64,000 nucleotides of DNA from Arion vulgaris (lineage: Eukaryota; Mollusca; Gastropoda; Stylommatophora; Arionidae). The position numbers and the translations under genes were made by a program. Shown piece by piece: positions 33,061-46,252 of this stretch (position 1 is its first letter; each line of letters starts with the position of its first letter). Below the pieces are notes generated by a model. It saw only the letters and a list, made by a program, of their open reading frames with translations, had not been told where the DNA came from and made no database searches. The DNA lies in assembly GCA_020796225.1 (NCBI GenBank), contig CM036767.1:22326927-22390926 (forward strand), written 5' to 3'.

Positions 33061-33954
33061 ACTCCCGAAGTACGGTAAATGTGATATCAGGTGAAGGCGA
33101 CACATGGGAAGATTGCGAGAAAACTCCGTATATAAGGCCAAGCGTGAACTAAGATACTAGGTAAAGTTGACCGAACATAAACCCCAAAGTTACGTTTTAG
33201 CTCCTAACGAAATCTCCCTCCCTCCCTGAGACAGCCGGGCAGGGTACGATTGTTCTCGCAATTAACATCCCTGGAAAAATCAGGGCCTTCTGATGACTGG
33301 CGAGTGCAAAATATAAGTTGCGCTGACAGCGCCTAATGAAACGATCCATACATTATGATCTGCGGGGCCCCGGCCCAGTGTTTCCCGGATCAAGGAAATT
33401 ACAGAGCAAATGAAAATTGCCAAGTGCACGAGCCTCGAGTAAAGCGTCCCAGGACACAAAACTCTGTTCTTTTCGCAGGGAACCACTGCTACCTTGTAAT
33501 TTTGATTGGGGACAATCAAAGGCTAGCGGAGTAAACAGTACACTAAACTGGACGGTAGGCAAACCAAGCAGTCCACAAAAGACGGATTAGCTGGGACGGA
33601 GGGCACCCAAAAAGGCTAAGGCAGGAGAGCGAACCCAGTAAACGTTGGTTGAAATCGGACACTTCACCGAAGGTAAGCACTTGCGCTCCAAATGGTACTG
33701 AACGTTGTGACATAGCATACCCGTGCTAAGGCTGCATGGACCAAATTTTATCATGAATATATTTAATTTAGAATCTCAATATGGTGCTACGCCTGAGGAG
33801 ATCCATCGGGCAGGACGAGTGCCGGGCCCCATGCCTCGAAGGGGACCACTTTATGCTACCGACGGTCCCCATCCCCCGGTTTGACAAACCAGCGGCTGCG
33901 GGTCACGGGAAAACACTACTGGTTCGATACTGCCAAATACTGGACAGAAACGTT

Positions 33955-34640
33955 TAAACATTGCGCAATGGAATGTCGAAGGTCTCCATCACAAAAAGCA
34001 AGCACTCGCAATAAGACTTGCAAAAGAAAAGGTCGATGTAGTTTGCATACAAGAGACGCACTTAAATGCCCAACACAGATTCTGGATCAGAGATTATCAA
34101 ACCTTCAGATTAGATCGATAGGGGCACAAAGGCGGAGTCCTCACCCTAGCACGAGACGGCATTCCAGCAAAACAAATAAATGTGACAACAGGAGGCACCG
34201 GTGCATCAGAGATCATAGGCGTCCTCATTACATGTGATGAAATACAGATTCTTCTGTACAACCTATACTGCCCAGGTGACATCTCTCTATCACCTGAGGC
34301 GATGACTATAAATGATACAGCATGCATGGTGGTCGGTGATTTCAACAGCCATTCAGAAAGGTGGGGCTACCTCGAAACGAACAATAGAGGCGTAGAAGTG
34401 GAAGACTGGGAGATAGAGAACCACCTGTTCCTTACCAATGCCCCAGACGATCCGCCAACCTTCTACTTGAGAAGATGGCATGCGACTAGCACCCCAGATC
34501 TGGTCTTTGCAACGAGCGACCTCTCCACAAAACAGTACGTACGGTCACTAAGCAACTGGGAGATAGTGACAATAGGCCCGTCAAACTGCAAGTAGATCTC
34601 CACTTCGTACCCATGCCAAAAATGTGGTTGCCCCGGTGGA
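33955..34640 (+). pseudogene. LINE endonuclease domain (APE type), broken
   Basis: Readable segments in shifting frames: AQWNVEGLHHKKQALAIRLA, DVVCIQETHLN, GHKGGVLTLARDGIP, LLYNLYCPGD, VVGDFNSHSERWGY and TSTPDLVFATSDL. The N (WN), E (QETHL) and D-N (GDFN-H) residues correspond to the catalytic set of APE endonucleases that nick target DNA. A segment just before the GDFN block appears shortened, and frames shift at about 34115 and 34595. Confidence 0.85.
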
Positions 34641-35219
34641 ACTACAAAAAACAAATTGGAAACAGTACGCGGTACTGATAGATGCCAATGTTGAAAAGCT
34701 AGACATGCATGAAAATAAACGCATGCGATCCTTGGCAACGGAACTCTCTCAGAAGCAATCCTGAAAGCGGCACGGGAGACCATCCCTAGTGACGAACGGA
34801 AGGATTACAAGCCATACTGGACAGCAGAGGTTCAGAAGCTTGAAAACGACCTTGAGTTGGCAAGGAGAGAGGGAGCACATGCACAGATAGTAACGACCAA
34901 TACTGCTTACAAGACGGCAGCGGCTAAGTACAAGCGTGAAGTCAAACGATCAGCAAGACAGAGCTGGGTGGAAAAGACCGAATCCCTGAACCTTGATAGG
35001 GACGGTCACAGATTGTGGAAGCTAGCAAAAGCTTTGAGTGATGAAAACACCAGCCGCCCCCAATAGTTCTGGTGCAAGATTTAAAAAATGTACTCGGGGA
35101 GGGAAGCCGCAAATATTCTAATGGAAAATATGCAGAAGTTAGTAGAGTAAGCATAGCAAAGAACAAAACTGCTGAAACAAAGAGAAACCGAGAACCCTCC
35201 AAGGCGAGCCAAGAAAAGA

Positions 35220-36130
35220 GGATCGTTACCTAACGGAAATATTTACCACAAACGAGTTGGAAGATGCATTAGGGGAGCTCAAGCTCAGAAAATCGCCGGA
35301 AAAGAATGGGATCACAAATGAAATGCTTAAAAACTTGAGAGTAGAGCAAAGACAGCTCTACTGGCTGTCCTAAACACGTCGTGAAGGACAGGCATAGTCA
35401 CAAGAGAATGGAAGGAAGCGATCATGATACCTATCCTAAAGCCAGGCAAAGATAAACTCAACCCGGCAAGTTACAGACCCAAAAGCCTCCTATGCTGCAC
35501 GGGCAAACTCATGGAACGCACGGTGAACAAACGGCTATCATGGCACTTGGAGAGCAAATGGCTTCTCATGGAGTAAAAGGGAGGCTTTTGGAAGTACCGA
35601 TCTACCGAAGATCAGGTAACCTATATCACCCAGGATATCGTGGTTGGTTTCCAAGAAAAGAAGGAGACACTGGCAGTTTTGGTGGACATGGAGTAGGCGT
35701 TCGACACAGTCTGGAAAGAGGGGCTCAAGTTCAATCTTCTAACCCTCGGTATATAGGGGAGAATGTACAACTGGCTTGATAGATACCTAGAGAACAGAAC
35801 AGCAAGGGTTCAAGTTCAGGGGTACACAAGTATGAAGGCCACATTAGAGCAAGGTGTCCCCAAGGAGGAGTGCTCTCACCAACTCTCTTTCTAATCTTTG
35901 TCAACAACATAGCAACACATCGATTGCAAGATACGTTTAACAAACTGGAAATCTGGTCAGAAACATGGAGCATGAACATTAACACTTCTACAACCATCTA
36001 CACTCTGTTCTCGCAGAACAACCAGAATCACAAAAAATTAAGCTCAAAGTAAACGGGAAAGAACTTTCAGAAAGTAAAACCCCGATGTACCTTGGAGTCA
36101 CACTAGACCGAAGGTTGACATGGTGCCCCT
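35220..36130 (+). pseudogene. LINE RT domain with the catalytic YADD segment missing
   Basis: Readable: ELKLRKSPEKNGITNEML, WKEAIMIPILKPGKD, NPASYRP, CTGKLMERTVNKRLSWHLE, LAVLVDME, FDTVWKEGLK and GVPQGGVLSPTLFLIFVNN. The next residues are IATHR and then LQDTFNKLEIWSETWSMNIN. In intact relatives the YADD block lies between these two, so a deletion near 35920 has removed it. LGVTLDRRLTW follows near 36090. The protein could not polymerise even if its frameshifts were corrected. Confidence 0.85.
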
Positions 36131-36739
36131 AAATAGACAATACTACTGCAAAAGCGCGACAGAGGCTCAGTATGATGCGCAAACTCGCAGGCTCCACGTG
36201 GGGAGCAAACACCAAAATCCTCAAAACATTCTTCTCTTTAAGAGTGCGACCGGTCCTAGTGTATGGCATTGCAGCATAGAGTACTGCATCCAACAAGCAA
36301 TTCGCCAAAGTGAGCAGCAGTTTGAACCAAGCATGACGCATTATCACAGGAGTCATGAAGTCCACGCCTATCAAGGCGCTGGAAACAATAACAGGCCTCC
36401 AACCAACGGTTGACCGCAGAGACAGGAAAGTTTTGATACTAGCGGAAAAATTGAAACGGCTTAACTCCTACCCTATGTACGTCAAGATGAACGAACTAGG
36501 AAGGGGAGGGCTAAAGAGAACCAGCTTCGCAAAAAGTGTAAAAGTACTGACCCACGTCCATCGGGTCTTAGCAAATTGCAAACCCAAATTGATTCAGGCA
36601 ACTGGTAAGTTCCCACCATGGAAGATCAACATGTCAGAATTAAGGGAATCAATCCCAGGTATACTTAAGAAAGGGCAGCAAAAGAACTGCGAAAGAAGAG
36701 AGATTACCAAAAAACTCATAGAGACTGAGTACACTGAAG

Positions 36740-37130
36740 ACAAGAGGACACTCGTGTATACCGATGGATCGGCAGTGGACGCAAAGAGCGATGGCGGAGG
36801 AGGAATGGTGATTAAACTTTCAAAGACAGTGAAGATTACGAAGTCGATTGCCACAGACGTGTTTTCAAACAACTAACGTGCAGAGGCAGAGGAGCTAAGA
36901 ACAGCAGCCCAAATGATCTTAGAGAGAAGAAGCGCCTCGCGCAACAAAGTTGTGATACTCACCGATGCTCTGTTTGTCATCACAGTACTAAAAAGCGCAG
37001 CCAAAACATAACTAAATGAACTGAAAGCGATCCTCGGTGTACTAGTAAACTCACTCAAACGCACGGTCATTCAATAGATACCACACACTGCAACATAAGC
37101 GGTAACGAGGAAGCCGACAGGCTAGCGAAA
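36740..37130 (+). pseudogene. LINE RNase H domain, broken by stops
   Basis: Segments LVYTDGSAVDAKSDGGG (first Asp), AEAEELRTAAQMIL (Glu), VVILTDALFV (second Asp), and near 37095 ISGNEEADRLAKEG (last Asp) together give all four RNase H active-site residues. Stops occur at about 36875 and 37010, and a frameshift near 37075. The preceding 173-codon frame (36355-36876) covers the linker and first motif. Confidence 0.85.
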
Positions 37131-37590
37131 GAAGGTCGACTACCGCAGACTGATCACGAGATCAGCTATGAGGAGGCCAGGACAACCATCGGCTGGCAGT
37201 ACAATAAAAATGGTCGAAAGACCACCCACAATACAACAGCTACGATGGGTACTATGGTCTGTCCCGCAGTGAACAAGTTACCATATTACGCCTAAGTATC
37301 GGCCATAACAGACTCCGGGCCCACATGTCTAATAAATTTAAGACTGGCATAGCCTGTGCCACTGTGAACAAGCGGACATGAAGACAGAGCATATACTGCA
37401 AGACTGCCAGATGTTAGCAGCCCTGAGAAAAGAAACCTGGCCCGATAACACAGAGCTTCGCAAGAAGCTGTACGGAGGGAAAGAGTCCCTAAATTCAACA
37501 GTAAATTTCATGATAGGATTTGGTTCATCAGTCTAGGCGGGATCGCAGAGAGAAAGACATTTGGTTTGACTTGGATTTTCACGAACAGTA

Positions 37591-37884
37591 AAAATATACC
37601 TCACCATTCAGAAAGTAATGACAAGCTACTGAATGTATAAGTGGTGCGTAGAAAATCTACAACTAGTTTGCTGTGGTTGATGACAAAATTCTGTAAAGGA
37701 TATGCCACAATTAAAATTTTTTCTCCATATATTCCTCTTGTACCATTATATGTTACATAGGGTTTGCAAGTAATTTCTCCATACCGCTCTCTATTGAGCA
37801 ACTCGCTCAATATCGTTCATGGAATTGAATCCAATATTTTTTGTCTTTCTCAGTAACGTTTGTTTCTGGGTTTCCCTAAGGAGT
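37591..37884. other. Unassigned spacer
   Basis: Joins the LINE's 3' side to the large array. It includes a 69-codon minus-strand frame without recognisable motif. Confidence 0.4.
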
Positions 37885-40800
37885 TCTCTCTTTCTTGAAC
37901 CCTTTACTTCCCACTTCAATGCCTGCTTTGGTATTCTTGAAACCTTTACTTCCCACTTCAATGCCTGCTTTGATATTCTTGAACCCTTTACTTCCCACTT
38001 CAATGCCTGCTTTGGTATTCTTGAACCCTTTACTTCCCACTTCAATGCCTGCTTTGGTATTCTTGAACCCTTTACTTCCCACTTCAATGCCTGCTTTGGT
38101 ATTCTTGAACCCTTTACTTCCCACTTCAATGCCTGCTTTAGTATTCTTGAACCCTTTACTTCCCACTTCAATGCCTGCTTTGATATTCTTGAACCCTTTA
38201 CTTCCCACTTCAATGCCTGCTTTGATATTCTTGAACCCTTTACTTTCCACTTCAATGCCTGCTTTGGTATTCTTGAACCCTTTACTTCCCACTTCAATGC
38301 CTGCTTTGATATTCTTGAACCCTTTACTTCCCACTTCAATGCCTGCTTGGTATTCTTGAACCCTTTACTTCCCACTTCAATGCCTGCTTTGGTATTCTTG
38401 AACCCTTTACTTCCCACTTCAATGCCTGCTTTTGTATTCTTGAACCCTTTACTTCCCACTTCAATGCCTGCTTTGATATTCTTGAACCCTTTACTTCCCA
38501 CTTCAATACCTGCTTTGATATTCTTGAACCCTTTACTTCCCACTTCAATGCCTGCTTTGATATTCTTGAACCCTTTACTTCCCACTTCAATGCCTGCTTT
38601 GATATTCTTGAACCCTTTACTTCCCACTTCAATGCCTGCTTTTGTATTCTTGAACCCTTTACTTCCCACTTCAATGCCTGCTTTGATATTCTTGAACCCT
38701 TTACTTTCCACTTCAATGCCTGCTTTGGTATTCTTGAACCCTTTACTTCCCACTTCAATGCCTGCTTTGGTATTCTTGAACCCTTTACTTCCCACTTCAA
38801 TGCCTGCTTTTGTATTCTTGAACCCTTTACTTCCCACTTCAATGCCTGCTTTGATATTCTTGAACCCTTTACTTCCCACTTCAATGCCTGCTTTGATATT
38901 CTTGAACCCTTTACTTCCCACTTCAATGCCTGCTTTGATATTCTTGAACCCTTTACTTCCCACTTCAATGCCTGCTTTGATATTCTTGAACCCTTACTTC
39001 CACTTCAATGCCTGTTTGATTTCTTGAACCCTTTACTTCCCACTTCAATGCCTGCTTTTGTATTCTTGAACCCTTTACTTTCCACTTCAATGCCTGCTTT
39101 GGTATTCTTGAACCCTTTACTTCCCACTTCAATGCCTGCTTTGATATTCTTGAACCCTTTACTTTCCACTTCAATGCCTGCTTTGGTATTCTTGAACCCT
39201 TTACTTCCACTTCAATGCCTGCTTTGTATTCTTGAACCCTTTACTTTCCACTTCAATGCCTGCTTTGGTATTCTTGAACCCTTTACTTCCCACTTCAATG
39301 CCTGCTTTTGTATTCTTGAACCCTTTACTTCCCACTTCAATGCCTGCTTTTGTATTCTTGAACCCTTTACTTCCCACTTCAATGCCTGCTTTGATATTCT
39401 TGAACCCTTTACTTTCCACTTCAATGCCTGCTTTGATATTCTTGAACCCTTTACTTTCCACTTCAATGCCTGCTTTGGTATTCTTGAACCCTTTACTTTC
39501 CACTTCAATGCCTGCTTTGGTATTCTTGAACCCTTTACTTCCCACTTCAATGCCTGCTTTGGTATTCTTGAACCCTTTACTTCCCACTTCAATGCCTGCT
39601 TTGATATTCTTGAACCCTTTACTTCCCACTTCAATGCCTGCTTTGATATTCTTGAACCCTTTACTTCCCACTTCAATGCCTGCTTTGATATTCTTGAACC
39701 CTTTACTTCCCACTTCAATGCCTGCTTTGATATTCTTGAACCCTTTACTTCCCACTTCAATGCCTGCTTTGATATTCTTGAACCCTTTACTTCCCACTTC
39801 AATGCCTGCTTTGATATTCTTGAACCCTTTACTTCCCACTTCAATGCCTGCTTTGATATTCTTGAACCCTTTACTTCCCACTTCAATGCCTGCTTTGATA
39901 TTCTTGAACCCTTTACTTCCCACTTCAATGCCTGCTTTGATATTCTTGAACCCTTTACTTCCCACTTCAATGCCTGCTTTGATATTCTTGAACCCTTTAC
40001 TTCCCACTTCAATGCCTGCTTTGATATTCTTGAACCCTTTACTTTCCACTTCAATGCCTGCTTTGATATTCTTGAACCCTTTACTTCCCACTTCAATGCC
40101 TGCTTTGATATTCTTGAACCCTTTACTTCCCACTTCAATGCCTGCTTTGGTATTCTTGAACCCTTTACTTCCCACTTCAATGCCTGCTTTGGTATTCTTG
40201 AACCCTTTACTTCCCACTTCAATGCCTGCTTTGGTATTCTTGAACCCTTTACTTCCCCCTTCAATGCCTGCTTTGGTATTCTTGAACCCTTTACTTCCCA
40301 CTTCAATGCCTGCTTTGGTATTCTTGAACCCTTTACTTCCCACTTCAATGCCTGCTTTGATATTCTTGAACCCTTTACTTCCCACTTCAATGCCTGCTTT
40401 GGTATTCTTGAACCCTTTACTTCCCACTTCAATGCCTGCTTTGGTATTCTTGAAACCTTTACTTCCCACTTCAATGCCTGCTTTGATATTCTTGAACCCT
40501 TTACTTTCCACTTCAATGCCTGCTTTGGTATTCTTGAACCCTTTACTTCCCACTTCAATGCCTGCTTTGGTATTCTTGAACCCTTTACTTTCCACTTCAA
40601 TGCCTGCTTTGGTATTCTTGAACCCTTTACTTTCCACTTCAATGCCTGCTTTGATATTCTTGAACCCTTTACTTCCCACTTCAATGCCTGCTTTGATATT
40701 CTTGAAACCTTTACTTCCCACTTCAATGCCTGCTTTGATATTCTTGAACCCTTTACTTCCCACTTCAATGCCTGCTTTGATATTCTTGAACCCTTTACTT

Positions 40801-43800
40801 TCCACTTCAATGCCTGCTTTGATATTCTTGAACCCTTTACTTCCCACTTCAATGCCTGCTTTGATATTCTTGAACCCTTTACTTCCCACTTCAATGCCTG
40901 CTTTGATATTCTTGAAACCTTTACTTCCCACTTCAATGCCTGCTTTGATATTCTTGAACCCTTTACTTTCCACTTCAATGCCTGCTTTGATATTCTTGAA
41001 CCCTTTACTTCCCACTTCAATGCCTGCTTTGATATTCTTGAAACCTTTACTTCCCACTTCAATGCCTGCTTTGATATTCTTGAACCTTTACTTCCCACTT
41101 CAATGCCTGCTTGATATTCTTGAACCCTTACTTCCACTTCAATCCGCTTTGTATTCTGAACCCTTTATTCATTCAATGCCTGCTTTGATATTCTTGAACC
41201 CTTTACTTCCCCCTTCAATGCCTGCTTTGGTATTCTTGAACCCTTTACTTCCCACTTCAATGCCTGCTTTGGTATTCTTGAACCTTACTTCCCACTTCAA
41301 TGCCTGCTTTGTATTCTTGAACCCTTACTTCCCACTTCAATGCCTGCTTTGGTATTCTTGAACCCTTTACTTCCCACTTCAATGCCTGCTTTGGTATTCT
41401 TGAACCCTTTATTCCACTTCAATGCCCTGCCTTTGATATTCTTGAACCCTTTACTTTCCACTTCAATGCCTGCTTTGGTATTCTTGAACCCTTTACTTTC
41501 CACTTCAATGCCTGCTTTGGTATTCTTGAACCCTTTACTTCCCACTTCAATGCCTGCTTTTGTATTCTTGAACCCTTTACTTCCCACTTCAATGCCTGCT
41601 TTTGTATTCTTGAACCCTTTACTTCCCACTTCAATGCCTGCTTTGGTATTCTTGAACCCTTTACTTCCACTTCAATGCCTGCTTTGATATTCTTGAACCT
41701 TTACTTCCACTTCAATGCCTGCTTTGATATTCTTGAACCCTTTACTTCCCACTTCAATGCCTGCTTTGATATTCTTGAACCCTTTACTTCCACTTCAATG
41801 CCTGCTTTGGTATTCTTGAACCTTTATTCCACTTCAATGCCTGCTTTTGTATTCTTGAACCCTTTACTTCCCACTTCAATGCCTGCTTTTGTATTCTTGA
41901 ACCCTTTACTTCCCACTTCAATGCCTGCTTTGGTATTCTTGAACCCTTTACTTTCCACTTCAATGCCTGCTTTGATATTCTTGAACCCTTTACTTCCCAC
42001 TTCAATGCCTGCTTTGATATTCTTGAACCCTTTACTTCCCACTTCAATGCCTGCTTTGGTATTCTTGAACCCTTTACTTTCCACTTCAATGCCTGCTTTG
42101 GTATTCTTGAACCCTTTACTTCCCACTTCAATGCCTGCTTTGGTATTCTTGAACCCTTTACTTCCCACTTCAATGCCTGCTTTTGTATTCTTGAACCCTT
42201 TACTTTCCACTTCAATGCCTGCTTTGATATTCTTGAACCCTTTACTTTCCACTTCAATGCCTGCTTTGATATTCTTGAACCCTTTACTTTCCACTTCAAT
42301 GCCTGCTTTGATATTCTTGAACCCTTTACTTCCCACTTCAATGCCTGCTTTGATATTCTTGAACCCTTTACTTCCCACTTCAATGCCTGCTTTGATATTC
42401 TTGAACCCTTTACTTCCCACTTCAATGCCTGCTTTGATATTCTTGAACCCTTTACTTCCCACTTCAATGCCTGCTTTGGTATTCTTGAACCCTTTACTTC
42501 CCACTTCAATGCCTGCTTTGGTATTCTTGAACCCTTTACTTCCCACTTCAATGCCTGCTTTGGTTTCTTGAACCCTTTACTTCCCACTTCAATGCCTGCT
42601 TTGGTATTCTTGAACCCTTTACTTCCCACTTCAATGCCTGCTTTGGTATTCTTGAACCCTTTACTTCCCACTTCAATGCCTGCTTTGGTATTCTTGAACC
42701 CTTTACTTCCCACTTCAATGTCTGCTTTGATATTCTTGAACCCTTACTTCCACTTCAATGCCTGCTTTGGTATTCTTGAACCCTTTACTTCCACTTCAAT
42801 GCCTGCTTTGGTATTCTTGAACCTTTACTTCCACTTCAATGCCTGCTTTGATATTCTTGAACCCTTTACTTCCCACTTCAATGCCTGCTTTGGTATTCTT
42901 GAACCCTTTACTTCCCACTTCAATGCCTGCTTTGGTATTCTTGAACCCTTTACTTCCCACTTCAATGCTGCTTTGATATTCTTGAACCCTTTATTTTCCA
43001 CTTCAATGCCTGCTTTGTATTCTTGAACCTTTACTTCCCACTTCAATGCCTGTTTTGGGTATTCTTGAACTCTTTACTTCCACTTCAATGCCTGCTTTGA
43101 TATTCTTGAACCCTTTACTTTCCACTTCAATGCCTGCTTTGATATTCTTGAACCCTTTACTTCCCACTTCAATGCCTGCTTTGGTATTCTTGAACCCTTT
43201 ACTTCCCACTTCAATGCCTGCTTTGATATTCTTGAACCCTTTACTTTCCACTTCAATGCCTGCTTTGATATTCTTGAACCCTTTACTTCCACTTCAATGC
43301 CTGCTTTGGTATTCTTGAACCTTTACTTCCCACTTCAATGCCTGCTTTGTATTCTTGAACCCTTACTTCCCACTTCAATGCCTGCTTTGGTATTCTTGAA
43401 CCCTTTACTTTCCACTTCAATGCCTGCTTTGATATTCTTGAACCCTTTACTTCCCACTTCAATGCCTGCTTTTGTATTCTTGAACCCTTTACTTCCCACT
43501 TCAATGCCTGCTTTGATATTCTTGAACCCTTTACTTCCCACTTCAATGCCTGCTTTGATATTCTTGAACCCTTTACTTCCACTTCAATGCCTGCTTTGTA
43601 TTCTTGAACCCTTTACTTTCCACTTCAATGCCTGCTTTGGTATTCTTGAACCCTTTACTTCCCACTTCAATGCCTGCTTTGATATTCTTGAACCCTTTAC
43701 TTCCCACTTCAATGCCTGCTTTAGTATTCTTGAACCCTTTACTTCCCACTTCAATACCTGCTTTGATATTCTTGAACCCTTTACTTCCCACTTCAATGCC

Positions 43801-45192
43801 TGCTTTGATATTCTTGAACCCTTTACTTCCACTTCAATGCCTGCTTTGAGTATTCTTGAACCCTTTACTTCCACTTCAATGCTGCTTTGTATTCTTGAAC
43901 CCTTTACTTCCACTTCAATGCCTGCTTTGAGTATTCTTGAACCTTTACTTCCACTTCAATGCCTGCTTTAATATTCTTGAACCTTTACTTCCCACTTCAA
44001 TGCCTGCTTTGGTATTCTTGAAACCTTTACTTCCCACTTCAATGCCTGCTTTGGTATTCTTGAACCCTTTACTTCCCACTTCAATGTCTGCTTGTATTCT
44101 TGAACCCTTTACTTTCCACTTCAATGCCTGCTTTGGTATTCTTGAACCCTTTACTTCCCACTTCAATGCCTGCTTTGATATTCTTGAACCCTTTACTTCC
44201 CACTTCAATGCCTGCTTTGATATTCTTGAACTCCTTTACTTCCCACTTCAATGCCTGCTTTGATATTCTTGAAACCTTTACTTCCCACTTCAATGCCTGC
44301 TTTGATATTCTTGAACTCTTTACTTCCCACTTCAATGCCTGCTTTGATATTCTTGAACCCTTTACTTCCCACTTCAATGCCTGCTTTTGTATTCTTGAAC
44401 CCTTTACTTCCCACTTCAATGCCTGCTTTGATATTCTTGAACCCTTTACTTCCCACTTCAATGCCTGCTTTGGTATTCTTGAACCCTTTACTTCCCACTT
44501 CAATGCCTGCTTTGATATTCTTGAACCCTTTACTTTCCACTTCAATGCCTGCTTTGATATTCTTGAACCCTTTACTTCCCACTTCAATGCCTGCTTTGAT
44601 ATTCTTGAACCCTTTACTTCCCACTTCAATGCCTGCTTTGGTATTCTTGAACCCTTTACTTCCCACTTCAATGCTTGCTTTGGTATTCTTGAACCCTTTA
44701 CTTCCCACTTCAATGCCTGCTTTGGTATTCTTGAACCCTTTACTTCCCACTTCAATGCCTGCTTTGATATTCTTGAACTCTTTACTTCCCACTTCAATGC
44801 CTGCTTTGGTATTCTTGAACCCTTTACTTCCCACTTTAATGCCTGCTTTGGTATTCTTGAACCCTTTACTTCCCACTTCAATGTCTGCTTTGATATTCTT
44901 GAACCCTTTACTTTCCACTTCAATGCCTGCTTTGGTATTCTTGAACCCTTTACTTTCCACTTCAATGCCTGCTTTGATATTCTTGAACCCTTTACTTGCC
45001 ACTTCAATGCCTGCTTTGATATTCTTGAACTCTTTACTTCCCACTTCAATGCCTGCTTTGATATTCTTGAACTCTTTACTTCCCACTTCAATGCCTGCTT
45101 TGATATTCTTGAACTCTTTACTTCCCACTTCAATGCCTGCTTTGATATTCTTGAACCCTTTACTTCCCACTTCAATGCCTGCTTTGGTATTC
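37885..45192. repeat. 42-bp tandem array (about 7.3 kb)
   Basis: About 174 copies of a 42-bp unit: ttcaatgcctgctttg, gtattcttgaaccc, tttacttcccac. Variation is largely limited to positions g/a (tggtat, tgatat, ttgtat), c/t (tcccac, tttccac) and c/a (gaaccc, gaaacc). Since 42 is 3 x 14, frames persist: the minus strand reads GSKGFKNIKAGIEV or KWEVKGSRISKQAL, and the plus strand FTSHFNACFDILEP or NPLLPTSMPALIFL, with stretches up to 709 codons. Indel-rich patches at about 41080-41420, 42740-43090 and 43830-44000 separate very regular blocks. Confidence 0.97.
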
Positions 45193-45450
45193 TTTGACCA
45201 TTTCTTGTTACACAATATGCCCAGCATATCTCCATCTTCTCTTTTTTTATAACAGTTGTTACTAGAGGTTGACCAGACATTTCTCTGTTTTAATCAATTC
45301 TCCTGAATTCAACACATACATTTAAACAGCCTGTACTCACATTTTTCACATTTTATTACTTCTCTAAAATGTTATTAAGCTCTTCATTTATTCTTATTAA
45401 TTCTTCAACTGGACTGAAAGTATGTGTATAGATAGTCATTTGTTGCACTA
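45193..45450. other. Unassigned spacer
   Basis: AT-rich, no frame or repeat. The last array unit ends in tattctttgaccatttc, and unique sequence follows. Confidence 0.4.
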
Positions 45451-45451
45451 G

Positions 45452-45745
45452 ATAATACTCTCATCTTGAAGATGTGATATATGTCTAGTCTACTGTTACT
45501 ACGATCACGTCTTGAAGATGAGATATATGTCTATCCTACTGTTACTACGCTCACGTCTTGAAGACGAGATATATGTCTAGTCTACTGTTACTACGCTCAC
45601 GTCTTGGAGATGAGATATATGTCTAGCCTACTGTTACTACGCTCACGTCTTGAAGACGAGATATATGTCTAGCCTACTGTTACTACGATCCCGTCTTGAA
45701 GATGAGATATATGTCTAGCCTACTGTTACTACGATCCCGTCATGC
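45452..45745. repeat. 46-bp tandem array
   Basis: About six copies of tgaagatgagatatatg, tctagcctactgttac, tacgatcacgtct, with g/a and a/c variants. Confidence 0.95.
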
Positions 45746-45799
45746 AATTGTCCAAACCAAAGCATATATGCGGGTTACTGTAGATAAGAGACATCCACT

Positions 45800-46072
45800 G
45801 CACGAGAATACTAATGATGTTAAGGGCACACGAATACTAATAATGTTAAGGGCACACGAATACTAATGATGTTAAGGGCAAGAGAATAGTAATGATGTTA
45901 AGGACACAAAAATATTAATGATGTTAAGGGCACAAAAATATTAATGATGTTAAGGGCACAATAATACTAATGATGTTAAGGGCACGAGAATACTAATGAT
46001 GTTAGGGGCACGAGAATACTAATGATGTTAAGGGCACGAGAATACTAATGATGTTAAGGGCACGAGAATCAA
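45800..46072. repeat. 26-bp tandem array
   Basis: About ten or eleven copies of gaatactaatgatgttaa followed by gggcacga. Three central copies have aaaatatt instead. Confidence 0.95.
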
Positions 46073-46104
46073 GCATGGCATATCGTTGATGACCTATGCT
46101 GAGA

Positions 46105-46250
46105 GAACAATTGGCCAGGTGACCACGGTTGCGACCCTACTAAGAGACGAAGAATAGACCCCATCTATCTCAACGTTATCATCACTCTTGGAAGAGAATG
46201 TAGAGATTGCGGCAACATGAAGACTGATCTCGCAGTTTAGCTGCTGATAT
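46105..46250 (+). mobile_element. Interspersed repeat shared with 62065-62200
   Basis: The blocks cgaccctact, atctcaacgttatcat, cactcttggaagagaatg, tagagattg and atgaagactgatctc recur, inverted, at 62065-62200. It is a dispersed repeat fragment, class unknown, and may belong to the RNase H LINE that follows. Confidence 0.6.
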
Positions 46251-46252
46251 AA

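Larger units (their letters stand above)
33180..37590 (+). mobile_element. I-like LINE with endonuclease, RT and RNase H (degenerate)
   Basis: The longest transposon in the window. In order it carries a 5' region (33180-33900), an apurinic-type endonuclease (about 33955-34640), a linker, an RT (about 35220-36120) and an RNase H domain (about 36740-37130). The domain order with a C-terminal RNase H fits the I group of LINEs (I, Nimb, R1-related). At least ten frameshifts or stops interrupt it. A second, partial copy of the 5' region lies at 46590-46880 with gacaatcaaaggctagcg and gagcgaacccagtaaacg in the same order. The 3' end is not sharply visible. Confidence 0.88.

Noticed and set aside
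32293..33141. Several overlapping minus-strand frames in the GC-rich block
   Set aside because: High GC lowers stop frequency; the frames follow the tandem monomers and lack domains.
37791..45280. Long lysine-rich or proline/leucine-rich repeat proteins on both strands
   Set aside because: All derive from the 42-bp array; four frames are open at once and indels between blocks break them.
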